Shown here one piece after another: positions 15,972 through 24,459 of a stretch of DNA of 36,780 nucleotides. The translations under genes were made by a program, and so were the position numbers. Numbering within the stretch: the first letter of the stretch is position 1; each line of letters begins with the position of its first letter. The notes under the pieces were generated by a model. That model was not told where the DNA came from. It ran no database searches and saw only the letters and a program-made list of their open reading frames with translations. Source of the stretch: Flavobacteriales bacterium (GTDB lineage Bacteria > Bacteroidota > Bacteroidia > Flavobacteriales_F > PHOS-HE28); NCBI GenBank assembly GCA_017987895.1, contig JAGNSU010000028.1, positions 1-36,780 of the forward strand. Reading direction: 5' to 3'.

Positions 15972-17215
15972 CGCAGCTTGAGGGTTACGATGCTCAGCAC
16001 GGCGAGCATGATGCCGACGATCCAGAAGCGGCTCACGATCTTGCTCTCGTGTATGCCGGCCTTTTGGAAATGGTGGTGCAGCGGCGACATCAGGAAGATC
16101 CTGCGCCCCTCACCGTACCTCTTGCGCGTGTACTTGAACCAGGACACCTGCATCACCACGCTCAGGTTCTCCACGAGGAACACGCCACACAACACGGGGA
16201 TCAACAGCTCCTTTCGGACGAGGATGGCCAGGGTCGCTATGATCCCGCCCAGCGCGAGGCTGCCCGTATCACCCATGAAGACCTGGGCCGGGTAGGCGTT
16301 GTACCAGAGGAAGCCGATGCACGCCCCCAGCATGGCCCCGATGAACACCGCGAGTTCCCCGCTCTCGGGGATGTACATGATGTCCAGGTACTCCGAGAAG
16401 ATGATGTTACCGCTCACATAGGCGAGCACACCGAGCGCCAATACCATGATGGCCGATGTACCGGTGGCCAGTCCGTCCAGGCCATCGGTGATGTTGGCCC
16501 CGTTGCTAACGGCGGTGATGATGAAGATGACGATGACGATGTAGAGCAACCAGGTGTAGCCGCGCGCCTCGCGGCCGAAGAGGCCGAGGATGGACGAGTA
16601 GTTGAACTCATTGCCTTTGACGAAGGGGATCGTCGTGTTCGGGCTCTTGCGGTCCAACAGATAGTGCGCGGTGCCGTCCTCTTCGATGAACGTACTGAGC
16701 GCGGCGGGGTCCAGTTGGTCCGCGAGCACCTGTGGCACCTCCACCTTGGTGCGGATGGAAGGATGGAAGTAGACGACGGCGCCCACGATGATCCCGATCC
16801 CCACCTGCCCCACCACCTTGAACTTGCCGGCCAGGCCGCGCTTGTCCTTCTTGAAGACCTTGATGTAGTCGTCGATGAAGCCGATGGCACCGAGCCACAC
16901 GGTGGCCACCAGCATCAATAGGATGTAGATATTGTTCAGCTTCGCGAAGAGCAGCGTGGGGATCAGGATCGCGCTGAGGATGATGAGGCCGCCCATGGTG
17001 GGAGTGCCCTGCTTGCTGAGCTGCCCCTCCAATCCGAGATCACGCACCGTCTCGCCCACCTGCATGCGGCGCAAGAGCTTGATGATGCCTTTGCCGAACC
17101 AAAGGCTGATGATGAGCGAGGCGAACACCGCCATCGCCGCGCGGAAGGAGATGAAGTTGAACGCCCCCGATCCGGGCAGCGCGAAGTCCATCGCTTTGAA
17201 CAGGTGGTACAGCAT
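15968..17215 (-). CDS. mraY: Phospho-N-acetylmuramoyl-pentapeptide transferase MraY
   Basis: MraY transfers phospho-MurNAc-pentapeptide to undecaprenyl phosphate, forming lipid I. The polytopic protein of 415 residues has the catalytic motifs DDYIK (115-119), [10 protein letters not shown] (241-250), [12 protein letters not shown] (313-324) and PLHHHF (378-383). Between about residues 150 and 215 it carries an extra loop not found in the roughly 360-residue enterobacterial enzyme; a similar insertion is usual in Bacteroidota. Its ATG overlaps the murE stop as TAATG, and its stop overlaps the murD start. Confidence 0.98.
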   Translation of the reverse strand: MLYHLFKAMDFALPGSGAFNFISFRAAMAVFASLIISLWFGKGIIKLLRRMQVGETVRDLGLEGQLSKQGTPTMGGLIILSAILIPTLLFAKLNNIYILLMLVATVWLGAIGFIDDYIKVFKKDKRGLAGKFKVVGQVGIGIIVGAVVYFHPSIRTKVEVPQVLADQLDPAALSTFIEEDGTAHYLLDRKSPNTTIPFVKGNEFNYSSILGLFGREARGYTWLLYIVIVIFIITAVSNGANITDGLDGLATGTSAIMVLALGVLAYVSGNIIFSEYLDIMYIPESGELAVFIGAMLGACIGFLWYNAYPAQVFMGDTGSLALGGIIATLAILVRKELLIPVLCGVFLVENLSVVMQVSWFKYTRKRYGEGRRIFLMSPLHHHFQKAGIHESKIVSRFWIVGIMLAVLSIVTLKLR

Positions 17216-18678
17216 TACTTGTGCATCAGTTCAAGCGTTTCCTTCAGCACAGCGGCATCATCGAAAGGGTGCTTCACCCCGGAGATCTCCTGGTAGGTCT
17301 CATGCCCTTTGCCCGCTACCAGCACCACATCGCCCGGCCGTGCCATGGATACCGCCTGGCGGATGGCCTCGCGGCGATCGGCGTTGACGAACGCGCGATC
17401 CGCATCCACGGCCGCGATCCCGCCGCGCATCTCTTGAAGGATGGCCATGGGGTCTTCGCTGCGCGGATTGTCGCTGGTGAGCACCACGCGATGGCTCAGC
17501 TCCACCGCGAGGCGTGCCATAACCGGGCGCTTTGTGCGATCGCGATCACCGCCGCAACCCACCACGGTGATCACCTGCTCTTCATCGCCACACACTTCAT
17601 TGATCGTAGCGAGCACGTTCTTCAGTGCGTCAGGCGTGTGCGCGTAGTCCACGATGCCGAGCACCCCGCTCGCACCGCGCACCACCTGAAAGCGACCGCG
17701 CGGAGGTTCCAGATCACTGAGCGCGGTGAGCACGTCCACCGGTTGCAGGCCGAGGTGTACCGCCGTGGCATAGACGGCGAGCAAATTGCTCGCATTGAAA
17801 GCACCGACCAGCCGCGTGTACACGTCCCGGCCATCGATGTTCAAATGCAGGCCCGTGAGCTGGTTCTCGATGATCCGTGCGCGGTGATCGGCCAGGCCGT
17901 GCACAGCGAAAGAGCGTTTGGTCGCCTTGGTGTTCTGCACCATCACGGCGCTGTTCACGTCGTCCGCGTTCACCAGGGCCAGGGCATTGCGGCCGAGCTG
18001 ATCGAAGAAGCGCTTCTTCGCTTCGATGTAGGCCGCGAAGGTCCCGTGGTAGTCCAGGTGATCGTGTGTGATATTGGTGAACACGGCCACATCGAAATCC
18101 AGGCCTGTGACGCGTTCCTGCACCACGCTGTGGCTGCTCACTTCCATGAAGCAGTGCGTACACTTCTCCGCCACCATTTCGGCGATCAGTTCGTTCAGGC
18201 GGACAGCGTCTGGTGTAGTGTGTGTGGAGGGGACCGTGCGTTGGCCGATGCGGATCTCCACCGTGCTGATCAATCCGGCCTTGATGCCGAGCGTGCGGCA
18301 AAGGCGGTAGAGCAGGGTGGCCACACTGGTCTTTCCATTGGTACCCGTAATGCCAACGAGCTTCAGCTCGCGGGACGGATGATCGAAGAAGTTCGCGGCC
18401 ATAAGCGCCAGCGCCTGCGCGCTGTCGGCTACCCGCACATAGGTCACGCCCTCCTTCTGCCCTTCCGGCAACTGTTCACAGATGATCGCCGTAGCGCCGC
18501 GTTCGACCGCGGCGGCGATGTGGTCGTGCCCATCGGTGCGGGTGCCTTTCACCGCGACGAAAGCGGTAAAGGGGACAACCTCGCGGCTGTCGAAGCAGAG
18601 CTTCTCGATGGCGGTGTGGGTGGATCCGACCACCTGTTCGAGGCGTGCCCTGTAGAGCAGGTCCTTGAGCAGCTTCAT
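17215..18678 (-). CDS. murE: UDP-N-acetylmuramoyl-tripeptide synthetase MurE, meso-DAP type
   Basis: MurE adds the third amino acid of the stem peptide. In the 487-residue protein the P-loop GTNGKT lies at 112-117, the substrate motif THTTPD at 152-157, the lysine pair that normally includes the carbamylated residue at 221-222 (EAKKRFF), and the specificity motif DNPR at 403-406. DNPR is the signature of meso-diaminopimelate enzymes, which predicts DAP-type cross-links. The gene overlaps ftsI by four bases at its start and mraY by one at its end. Confidence 0.98.
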   Translation of the reverse strand: MKLLKDLLYRARLEQVVGSTHTAIEKLCFDSREVVPFTAFVAVKGTRTDGHDHIAAAVERGATAIICEQLPEGQKEGVTYVRVADSAQALALMAANFFDHPSRELKLVGITGTNGKTSVATLLYRLCRTLGIKAGLISTVEIRIGQRTVPSTHTTPDAVRLNELIAEMVAEKCTHCFMEVSSHSVVQERVTGLDFDVAVFTNITHDHLDYHGTFAAYIEAKKRFFDQLGRNALALVNADDVNSAVMVQNTKATKRSFAVHGLADHRARIIENQLTGLHLNIDGRDVYTRLVGAFNASNLLAVYATAVHLGLQPVDVLTALSDLEPPRGRFQVVRGASGVLGIVDYAHTPDALKNVLATINEVCGDEEQVITVVGCGGDRDRTKRPVMARLAVELSHRVVLTSDNPRSEDPMAILQEMRGGIAAVDADRAFVNADRREAIRQAVSMARPGDVVLVAGKGHETYQEISGVKHPFDDAAVLKETLELMHK

Positions 18679-20789
18679 GTGGTCAGGTCGAGAATGATGG
18701 TGCTACCGTTCGTGTAGCGCTGCCCAGGGCTGATCGATTGGCGGCGCACCATGCCGGCACCGAGCACGCGCACGTGCAGGCCTCTGTTCTCCAGGATGTA
18801 CAGCGCGTCTTTAAGGCCCATGCCGAGCACGTTCGGTACGAGGCGCAATGCATCACCGGGAAGGCCGCGGGGTTTCAGCACCACAGCGCTATCGCCCGCC
18901 GTCGTGCTCACCCATTCGCCTTCGCCGATCTGTTCGCTCTTCACGCCCAAACCGGCGAGCGCGGTGCGCAGATCGCCGGCGTGGCCACTGTAGGTGATCG
19001 GGGTCCGTTCCACGCTGGGAACCGCTTCCGCCAGACCGGTCTGCATCTCCAGGCGATTGCTGTGGATCTTGTCGGCGATCTCACGGAAAATGGGTCCGGC
19101 GACCACGTTGCCGTAGTAGCCGCTCATGCTCGGTGAGCTCACCACCACGATCGCGGAGTAACGCGGTGCATCGGCAGGGAAGTAGCCGACGAACGAAGCC
19201 TGATAGCTGGTACCGCTCAACTTGTAACCTGACTTCTCTTGCGCGATCTGCGCGGTACCGGTCTTGCCCGCGATCTTGAAATGCGCGGCCTTCAGGTTCA
19301 CCGCGGTGCCGCTGTCCACCACACCCACGAGCATGGCATGGACCTGGTCGAGCGTGGCGGGAGAGCAGATGCGCTCATTGAGGACAAGGGGTTCGAATCG
19401 TTCCACCTCCTTGCCAGCGCGCGTCACCTTCGAGGCGAACTGCGGTTGCATCATGCGGCCGCCGTTGGCGATCGCGTTGTAGAATGCGAGGATCTGCATG
19501 GGTGTCATGCTCACCTCATAACCGATGCTCATCCACGGCAGGCTCACACCGCTCCATCCCTTGTCGCCCGGGTTACGCATTACCGGTGAACCTTCACCAG
19601 GGAGCCGCACGCCGAGCGGACGGTCGAGCCCGAGCTTGCGCAGACCATCCACGAAACGCTTGGGTTCGTTGCGGTAGGCACCGTTGATCACCTGCGATAC
19701 GCCTGTGTTGCTGCTCAACTCCAGTGCGCGCTGCACGGTGATCCTGCCGTAGCCGCCTTCGTGCGAGTCCTTCATCACACGATCGTGGAAGCGCACCTGG
19801 CCCTTCTTCGTGTCCACGGTGTCGGTCACCTTCACCTTGCCATCCTCCAAAGCCACCATCAGCGAAGCGGTCTTGAACGTGGAGCCCGGTTCGCAAGCGA
19901 GGCCCACAGCGTAGTTCAGGTCCTCCACGTACACGCTGTCCCCGCGTCGTGTGAGGTTGCTGATGGCCTTGATGTATCCGGTGGCCACTTCCATCACCAC
20001 CACACAGCCGTGGTGCGCACCATGCTTGCGCAGCTGTGCTTCAAGCGCGGCGTCGGCCACGTCCTGTAGGTTGATGTCGATGGTGGTATGCACATCGCTC
20101 CCCGGCACAGGATCCTGGCCCTCACCGTCATCGATCGGCATCCAGATGCCGCCGGTGAGGCGTCGCTCCAACCGTTTGCCGGTCACGCCGCGCAACCATT
20201 GATCATAGCCGCCTTCCAGACCGATGGTGGTACTGTCCTTCAATACATAGCCGACGGTACGGGAGGCCAATCGCCCGAATGGACGCATGCGCACCGTGCG
20301 CTTCTCGATGATCATTCCGCTGGCGTAGCGTCCGCGTTTGAAGAGCGGGATCGCCTTCATGTGCTGCAATTGCTCGTGGTCCACCTTGCGCTTGATCAAG
20401 TGGTAGCGATCATGCCGTGCGCGGGCGGCGAGCAGGTCGCGCCGGTAGTCGGCGGCAGTGCGATCGGCGAAGAGTTCGCTCAGGGCCTGACAAAGCGGAT
20501 CGAGCTCGGCGCGGAACAGCTCATCGCTGAGGCCGTCGGCCATGAGGTCCATGCGCACTTCGTACTCGGGTACGCTCGTGCTTAGGAAGCGCCCATCCTC
20601 GCTGTAGATATGCCCGCGGTCCGGTTGAACGGTGCGATAAGCGGTGGCGACGTGTTCGGAGCGGGCCACCCATTTGTCGCCCTCCACCAACTGGATGGTG
20701 AAGAGCTTGACCGCGATGGTGAGGGCGAAGACGATCAGCAGGCCGTACACCAGGTAGGCGCGCAGTCGGAGGGTGCGTTGGATCTCCAT
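18675..20789 (-). CDS. ftsI: Septal penicillin-binding protein FtsI with C-terminal PASTA domain
   Basis: This 704-residue class B transpeptidase has an N-terminal transmembrane anchor (about 12-34), a PBP dimerisation domain beginning with RGHIYSEDGRFLSTSVPEY, and the penicillin-binding domain with the active-site STFK (303-306), SSN (359-361) and KTGT (509-512). A PASTA domain fills about 648-703 (VPNVLGMGLKDALYILENRG). FtsI cross-links septal peptidoglycan with FtsW. The PASTA domain is absent from proteobacterial FtsI but occurs in Bacteroidota and Gram-positive counterparts. The gene begins two bases after ftsL ends. Confidence 0.97.
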   Translation of the reverse strand: MEIQRTLRLRAYLVYGLLIVFALTIAVKLFTIQLVEGDKWVARSEHVATAYRTVQPDRGHIYSEDGRFLSTSVPEYEVRMDLMADGLSDELFRAELDPLCQALSELFADRTAADYRRDLLAARARHDRYHLIKRKVDHEQLQHMKAIPLFKRGRYASGMIIEKRTVRMRPFGRLASRTVGYVLKDSTTIGLEGGYDQWLRGVTGKRLERRLTGGIWMPIDDGEGQDPVPGSDVHTTIDINLQDVADAALEAQLRKHGAHHGCVVVMEVATGYIKAISNLTRRGDSVYVEDLNYAVGLACEPGSTFKTASLMVALEDGKVKVTDTVDTKKGQVRFHDRVMKDSHEGGYGRITVQRALELSSNTGVSQVINGAYRNEPKRFVDGLRKLGLDRPLGVRLPGEGSPVMRNPGDKGWSGVSLPWMSIGYEVSMTPMQILAFYNAIANGGRMMQPQFASKVTRAGKEVERFEPLVLNERICSPATLDQVHAMLVGVVDSGTAVNLKAAHFKIAGKTGTAQIAQEKSGYKLSGTSYQASFVGYFPADAPRYSAIVVVSSPSMSGYYGNVVAGPIFREIADKIHSNRLEMQTGLAEAVPSVERTPITYSGHAGDLRTALAGLGVKSEQIGEGEWVSTTAGDSAVVLKPRGLPGDALRLVPNVLGMGLKDALYILENRGLHVRVLGAGMVRRQSISPGQRYTNGSTIILDLTT

Positions 20790-20791
20790 GG

Positions 20792-21196
20792 TCAGCGCAG
20801 GTCCTCCAGGTGGTCCTCGTCCACTTCGATCTTGCGCGGGGGCACACGGCTCTCACGCAGCCCGATACCGGAGATGCCCTCCGCTACCTGGCTTTGCTGT
20901 TCGGTCTTGTCCAGATGGCTGCGCACGGTGATATACTCGCTGCGCAGTTCCTTCAGGTCGGCATCGGTGCCATGCAGGTCGCGCACCGTGCGCTCGGTGT
21001 AGTAGCCATAGCCGATATACAGCAGCATGAGCCCGGCCACATAGAGGATGAAGGGCATGTTGCCCAGCACCTGCTCCCGGGTGAGGAAGGATCCGTTGAG
21101 CACGCCGATGAGGGCGCGCGGGAGCTTCGCCTGGCCTTCCTTGCGGGAGGCCTTGGGCTGCTCCTTGTTCTCTTCCTTCGTTCTGTTCTCTTTCAC
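20792..21196 (-). CDS. ftsL: FtsL-like division protein
   Basis: The 134-residue protein has a charged, Lys/Glu-rich cytoplasmic start (about 1-25), a single transmembrane helix (about 47-66, MPFILYVAGLMLLYIGYGYY), and a short periplasmic coiled coil (RDLHGTDADLKELRSEYITV). This topology and its position between rsmH and ftsI fit FtsL, which bridges FtsQ and FtsI/FtsW. Sequence conservation in FtsL is low, so the assignment relies on topology and neighbourhood; it resembles the FtsL-like family of Bacteroidota. It overlaps rsmH by four bases. Confidence 0.88.
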   Translation of the reverse strand: MKENRTKEENKEQPKASRKEGQAKLPRALIGVLNGSFLTREQVLGNMPFILYVAGLMLLYIGYGYYTERTVRDLHGTDADLKELRSEYITVRSHLDKTEQQSQVAEGISGIGLRESRVPPRKIEVDEDHLEDLR

Positions 21197-22098
21197 GTTC
21201 GTTCCGCGATCCTGGCCCGGGCACTGCGCGCCCGGGGGTTCCTTGCTATCTCTTCGTCACTTGGCTGTATCGCCTTGCTGGTCAATGGCCGGAAAGGCCG
21301 GAGCCGGTTGCCGTACACATCCTTCTTCTCCTCGCCACCCGCATCGCCCGCTCGCATCCAATTCTTCACCAAACGGTCCTCGAGGCTGTGGTAGCTGATC
21401 ACCACGAGCCGTCCTCCAGGGCGGATGCATGCGGCGCTTTCGGCGAGCAGGCGCAAGAGCGATCCCAGTTCATCGTTCACCGCGATGCGCAGCGCTTGGA
21501 ACACCTGGGCGAGGAAACCGCTCTCTTCGCGCCGTGGGGTCACCGGGCGCAACACCTCCACCAATTGATGGGTGGTGGTGATGGGCCCTTGCGCGATCGC
21601 CTGCTTGATCGTCCTGGCCACGCGCGGCGCATTGTCCACTTCGCCGTGCGCACGCAAAAGGCCCGTCAGCGCCGTTTCGTCCAGTTCCTTCAGCAATACC
21701 GCTGCGGTGCGCTTCGTTCGCGCGTCCATCCGCATGTCGAGCGGACCATCGAAGCGGAAACTGAAACCGCGGGTGCCGGTGTCGAACTGGTGGCTGCTTA
21801 CCCCGAGGTCCGCGAGCAAGCCATCGATCGGCAGCTTGCCCAGGTAGCGCAGATGGTTCCGCAACCAGCGGAAGTCGGAGCGCACCAACGTGAAGCGGGG
21901 ATCCTTCGAGGCGTTGTTCCAGGCATCGCGATCGCGATCGAACGCCACCAAGGCACCTTGCGGCCCCAGCTTTTCCAGGATCGCCCGGCTATGTCCACCG
22001 CCGCCGAAGGTGACGTCCACATAGACGCCGTCCGGCCGGATGTTCAGGCCATTGACACAGTCATGTAAAAGAACGGGAGCGTGGTAATCACTGGCCAT
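21193..22098 (-). CDS. rsmH: 16S rRNA (cytosine(1402)-N(4))-methyltransferase RsmH
   Basis: RsmH (MraW) methylates N4 of C1402 in 16S rRNA using S-adenosylmethionine. The 301-residue protein starts with YHAPVLLHDCVNGL and the SAM-binding loop VDVTFGGGGHSRAIL, has the DLGVSSHQFD motif, and ends with VVISYHSLEDRLVKNWM and a basic tail. It is the second gene of the dcw cluster, overlapping mraZ by 11 bp at its start and ftsL by four at its end. Confidence 0.97.
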   Translation of the reverse strand: MASDYHAPVLLHDCVNGLNIRPDGVYVDVTFGGGGHSRAILEKLGPQGALVAFDRDRDAWNNASKDPRFTLVRSDFRWLRNHLRYLGKLPIDGLLADLGVSSHQFDTGTRGFSFRFDGPLDMRMDARTKRTAAVLLKELDETALTGLLRAHGEVDNAPRVARTIKQAIAQGPITTTHQLVEVLRPVTPRREESGFLAQVFQALRIAVNDELGSLLRLLAESAACIRPGGRLVVISYHSLEDRLVKNWMRAGDAGGEEKKDVYGNRLRPFRPLTSKAIQPSDEEIARNPRARSARARIAERT

Positions 22099-22552
22099 TG
22101 GTATTACCCAGGCTGCCCATCACCTCTTCGGCGAGGGCGGTGAGGTCCACGGTCTCGCGCAGCATGCGGGCATGCCCTTCCTTGCTCCATACCTCGATGC
22201 GATCGAGCAGGCCCGCCAGTTTGATGTCCTTGCCGATACCGGCATGGTCCATCAACGGCTTGGGCAAAAGCAGGCGCCCACTGCCATCGAGCTCGAGCTG
22301 AGTGGCCCCACTGGCGAAGCGCCGGATGAACTCCCGGTTCTTCTCCAGAAAAGGGTTCAGCCGTGCCATCATGGCCTGGGTGCGCTCCCACTCGGCGATC
22401 GGGTACAGCACAAGGCAGGACTTGAACACGTCGCGGTTGATCACAAAGCCTTTCGATGCCACCTCGGCGAGCTGCTTCTTCAGCCCGCTTGGTAGCACCA
22501 GCCGCCCTTTGGCGTCCAGCCTGAGATCGTATTCCCCTAACAGGTTCAGCAT
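22088..22552 (-). CDS. mraZ: Transcriptional regulator MraZ
   Basis: MraZ is a DNA-binding protein with two AbrB-like (SpoVT/MraZ) domains; in E. coli it represses the dcw promoter through TGGGN repeats. The 154-residue product has the first domain from GEYDLRLDAKGRLVLPSGLK and the second from SGATQLELDGSGRLLLPKPLM, the expected twin arrangement. It is the first gene of the cluster. Three boxes with 10-bp spacing lie 43-67 bp upstream of its ATG, consistent with autoregulation. Confidence 0.97.
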   Translation of the reverse strand: MLNLLGEYDLRLDAKGRLVLPSGLKKQLAEVASKGFVINRDVFKSCLVLYPIAEWERTQAMMARLNPFLEKNREFIRRFASGATQLELDGSGRLLLPKPLMDHAGIGKDIKLAGLLDRIEVWSKEGHARMLRETVDLTALAEEVMGSLGNTNGQ

Positions 22553-22577
22553 GCATCATGCGCGTGCGAGACGGCAG

Positions 22578-22585
22578 CGAAAGTA
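22578..22585 (-). promoter_or_regulatory. Possible -7 element of the dcw promoter
   Basis: On the minus strand this reads TACTTTCG, one base away from TAnnTTTG, and ends 26 bases upstream of the mraZ ATG. The MraZ boxes lie just upstream, so bound MraZ would cover the -33 region. No good -33 TTTG at the usual spacing is visible. Confidence 0.45.
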
Positions 22586-22594
22586 GACGAATCG

Positions 22595-22619
22595 TCCCAC
22601 TTTCCTCCACAAGCTCCCA
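22595..22619 (-). promoter_or_regulatory. Triple MraZ-type box upstream of mraZ
   Basis: Read on the minus strand, TGGGA (22619-22615), TGGAG (22609-22605) and TGGGA (22599-22595) follow each other with exact 5-base spacers, each preceded by G. This is the arrangement reported for E. coli MraZ binding (TGGGN repeats at 10-bp period). The site lies between the proposed -7 element and the rest of the intergenic region. Confidence 0.75.
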
Positions 22620-22714
22620 CTATTTTGCCCAATGTCGATAACTTCTGAACGACGAAGGTGGCAATTTGTTGCTGAACCGCTTGTTACACCTATAAATCGG
22701 GACTTAATAAGCGG

Positions 22715-22729
22715 TGGGAGGAAGTGGGA
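22715..22729 (+). promoter_or_regulatory. Second pair of MraZ-type boxes, opposite orientation
   Basis: TGGGA occurs at 22715-22719 and 22725-22729 on the plus strand with a 5-base spacer (GGAAG), and each copy is followed by G. The period equals that of the triple box near mraZ, but the orientation points towards the alpha/beta hydrolase gene. It may allow MraZ to act on the divergent side or to bridge both sites. Confidence 0.5.
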
Positions 22730-22898
22730 GTAATCAACAACCATTCACCGTCGCCAACAAGTGGCCCGATAGGTCGATCAGCCCCGTTCACGAAGCTCCG
22801 ATCGCGGGCGTCGGCACCGACCGATGGCCCCAACAGCTTGCCCACAGGACGATGTGGATACCCCGTGAGCGACTACGAAGGGCCCATGAACGCTTCAC

Positions 22899-22906
22899 TA
22901 CTTTTG
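22899..22906 (+). promoter_or_regulatory. -7 element upstream of the hydrolase gene
   Basis: TACTTTTG matches TAnnTTTG fully and lies 35 bp before the ATG at 22942. It supports that start over the long open extension to 22714. No clear -33 TTTG is seen at 19-21 bp upstream. Between this element and the mraZ start I see only the MraZ boxes and no gene. Confidence 0.5.
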
Positions 22907-22941
22907 GACGGACCCGCTCAACGCCGGTCAGGAGAACCAGT

Positions 22942-23721
22942 ATGCTGTCAGGGCTGAAGGAGGAAGGTGAGTTCCACTACGTGGAGGAAGGCGATGGGCC
23001 GGTGCTCATTCTCTTGCACGGCCTCTTCGGGGCGCTGAGCAATTTCGAGACGGCCTTCTCCCACTTTACGAAGCAGTACCGGGTGGTAATGCCCATACTA
23101 CCCTTGTACAGCCTGCCTATGTTGAGCACGAACGTGGGGGCCTTGGCCAAGTTCCTGCACCGCTTCATCGAGTTCAAGGGGTACCGGGAGGTGAACCTGC
23201 TAGGCAACTCCCTAGGTGGTCATGTGGCGCTGGTGCATTGTAGTCACCATCCCGAAAAAGTGCGCAGCCTGATCCTCACCGGCAGCAGTGGGCTTTACGA
23301 GAACGCTTTTGGCGGCAGCTTCCCCCGCCGGGAGGACAAGGTCTTCATCAAGCAGAAGGTGGCCGTCACCTTCTACGATCCGAAGCACGCCACGGACGAG
23401 CTGGTGGAAGAGTGTTACGAGACGATCAACGACCGTGCGAAGCTGCTCCGCATCCTGGCCTTGGCCAAGAGCGCCATCCGCCACAACATGGCCAAGGAGA
23501 TCCCGAAACTGAAGATGCCCGTGTGCCTGATCTGGGGCAAGCAGGATACCATTACCCCACCCGATGTGGCCGAAGAGTTCCACCACCTGATCCCGCAAAG
23601 TGAATTGTTCTGGGTCGATGAATGTGGACATGCGCCCATGATGGAACAGCCGGAGGCTTTCATCGCCATCCTGGATCCGTGGTTGCGTAGAACGCTGGCT
23701 GCGGTGCGGTCAATTAGTTGA
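22942..23721 (+). CDS. Alpha/beta-fold hydrolase
   Basis: The 259-residue product has the complete alpha/beta-hydrolase signature: oxyanion segment LILLHGLFG (22-30), nucleophile elbow GNSLGG with Ser90, acid Asp202 in WGKQDTITPP, and His230 in DECGHAPMMEQPE. The substrate is unknown; the fold covers esterases, lipases and C-C hydrolases. The ATG at 22942 starts close to the fold, and a TAnnTTTG element lies 35 bp upstream. The gene sits between mraZ (divergent) and engB, a neighbourhood I recall from other Flavobacteriales, but no link to either process is proven. Confidence 0.9.
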   Translation: MLSGLKEEGEFHYVEEGDGPVLILLHGLFGALSNFETAFSHFTKQYRVVMPILPLYSLPMLSTNVGALAKFLHRFIEFKGYREVNLLGNSLGGHVALVHCSHHPEKVRSLILTGSSGLYENAFGGSFPRREDKVFIKQKVAVTFYDPKHATDELVEECYETINDRAKLLRILALAKSAIRHNMAKEIPKLKMPVCLIWGKQDTITPPDVAEEFHHLIPQSELFWVDECGHAPMMEQPEAFIAILDPWLRRTLAAVRSIS

Positions 23722-23722
23722 G

Positions 23723-23786
23723 GGTGGTCCATTGTCGGTGGCGCATGCGGTCGCGACCGTCAACGGACAAGTAACGACCGACCACC
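23723..23786. repeat. Nested inverted repeats between hydrolase and engB
   Basis: GGTGGTC (23723-23729) is complementary to GACCACC (23780-23786), TTGTC (23732-23736) to GACAA (23766-23770), and the centre holds the 12-bp palindrome CGGTCGCGACCG (23748-23759). The structure fills almost the entire 71-bp gap and could affect engB translation or terminate the hydrolase transcript. There is no U-tract. Confidence 0.5.
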
Positions 23787-23792
23787 AGAACC

Positions 23793-24410
23793 ATGATCAC
23801 CCTCCGCGCAGAACATCTTGGTAGCGGCCGCACCCATGCGCACTGGCCGAAACCCGCGCTACCGGAGTACGCCTTCATCGGGCGGAGCAACGTGGGTAAG
23901 AGCTCATTGATCAACATGCTCGTGGGCATCAACAAGTTGGCCCGCGTGAGCAACACCCCAGGCCGCACACGCAACGTGGAACACTTCCGTGTGGAGGGTA
24001 CGTTGACGAACGATCGTCCGTGGATGCTCGCCGATCTACCGGGCTACGGTTTCGCCAAAGTGGGCCAGGTGGAACGCGCCGCGTGGAAAGGCATGATCGA
24101 GGCCTATCTGAAAGAACGCGAGAACCTGCAATCCGTCTTCTTGCTGGTGGACGCCCGGTTGGAACCGCAGAAGAACGACCTGGAGATGATCCAATGGCTC
24201 GGGGAGCAAGGCATTCCGTTCGTGCTCGCCTTCACCAAGTGCGACAAGCTGAAACAGCCGAAGGTGGACAGCAATATCGCCGCCATGCGGCGCGAGCTGA
24301 AGAAGACATGGGAAAAGCTCCCGGAGATCTTCATGACCTCCTCAGAGACCTACCTGGGCCGGGAGGAACTGCTCGGCTTCATCGATGGAGTGAACGCGCG
24401 TTGGAAGTGA
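23793..24410 (+). CDS. engB: Ribosome biogenesis GTPase EngB (YihA/YsxC)
   Basis: EngB is a GTPase needed for assembly of the large ribosomal subunit. The 205-residue protein has G1 GRSNVGKS (30-37), the G2 region NTPGRTRNV, G3 DLPGYG (81-86), G4 TKCDK and a G5-like SSETYLG segment, with the usual length for the family. The start MITLRAEHLGSG follows the hydrolase gene by 71 bp. It is convergent with gldC and separated from it by a hairpin. Confidence 0.97.
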   Translation: MITLRAEHLGSGRTHAHWPKPALPEYAFIGRSNVGKSSLINMLVGINKLARVSNTPGRTRNVEHFRVEGTLTNDRPWMLADLPGYGFAKVGQVERAAWKGMIEAYLKERENLQSVFLLVDARLEPQKNDLEMIQWLGEQGIPFVLAFTKCDKLKQPKVDSNIAAMRRELKKTWEKLPEIFMTSSETYLGREELLGFIDGVNARWK

Positions 24411-24419
24411 GATCAAGGC

Positions 24420-24452
24420 GCAGGGGCAATAGACGTTCGCGCCTGCCCCTGC
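24420..24452. terminator. Hairpin between convergent engB and gldC
   Basis: GCAGGGGCA (24420-24428) pairs perfectly with TGCCCCTGC (24444-24452) around a 15-base loop. It lies in the 49-bp gap between convergent genes and can serve both as a bidirectional terminator. Its arm sequence CAGGGGCA also forms part of the hairpin at 3521-3573. Confidence 0.6.
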
Positions 24453-24459
24453 AACCTTC

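Noticed and set aside
17221..18717. 498-codon open frame antisense to murE
   Set aside because: MurE motifs on the minus strand are unambiguous; the plus-strand translation has no recognisable domain.
22714..22941. In-frame 76-codon N-terminal extension of the hydrolase
   Set aside because: The extension has no domain or signal, covers the second MraZ-box pair, and a TAnnTTTG element lies inside it, so the start at 22942 is preferred.
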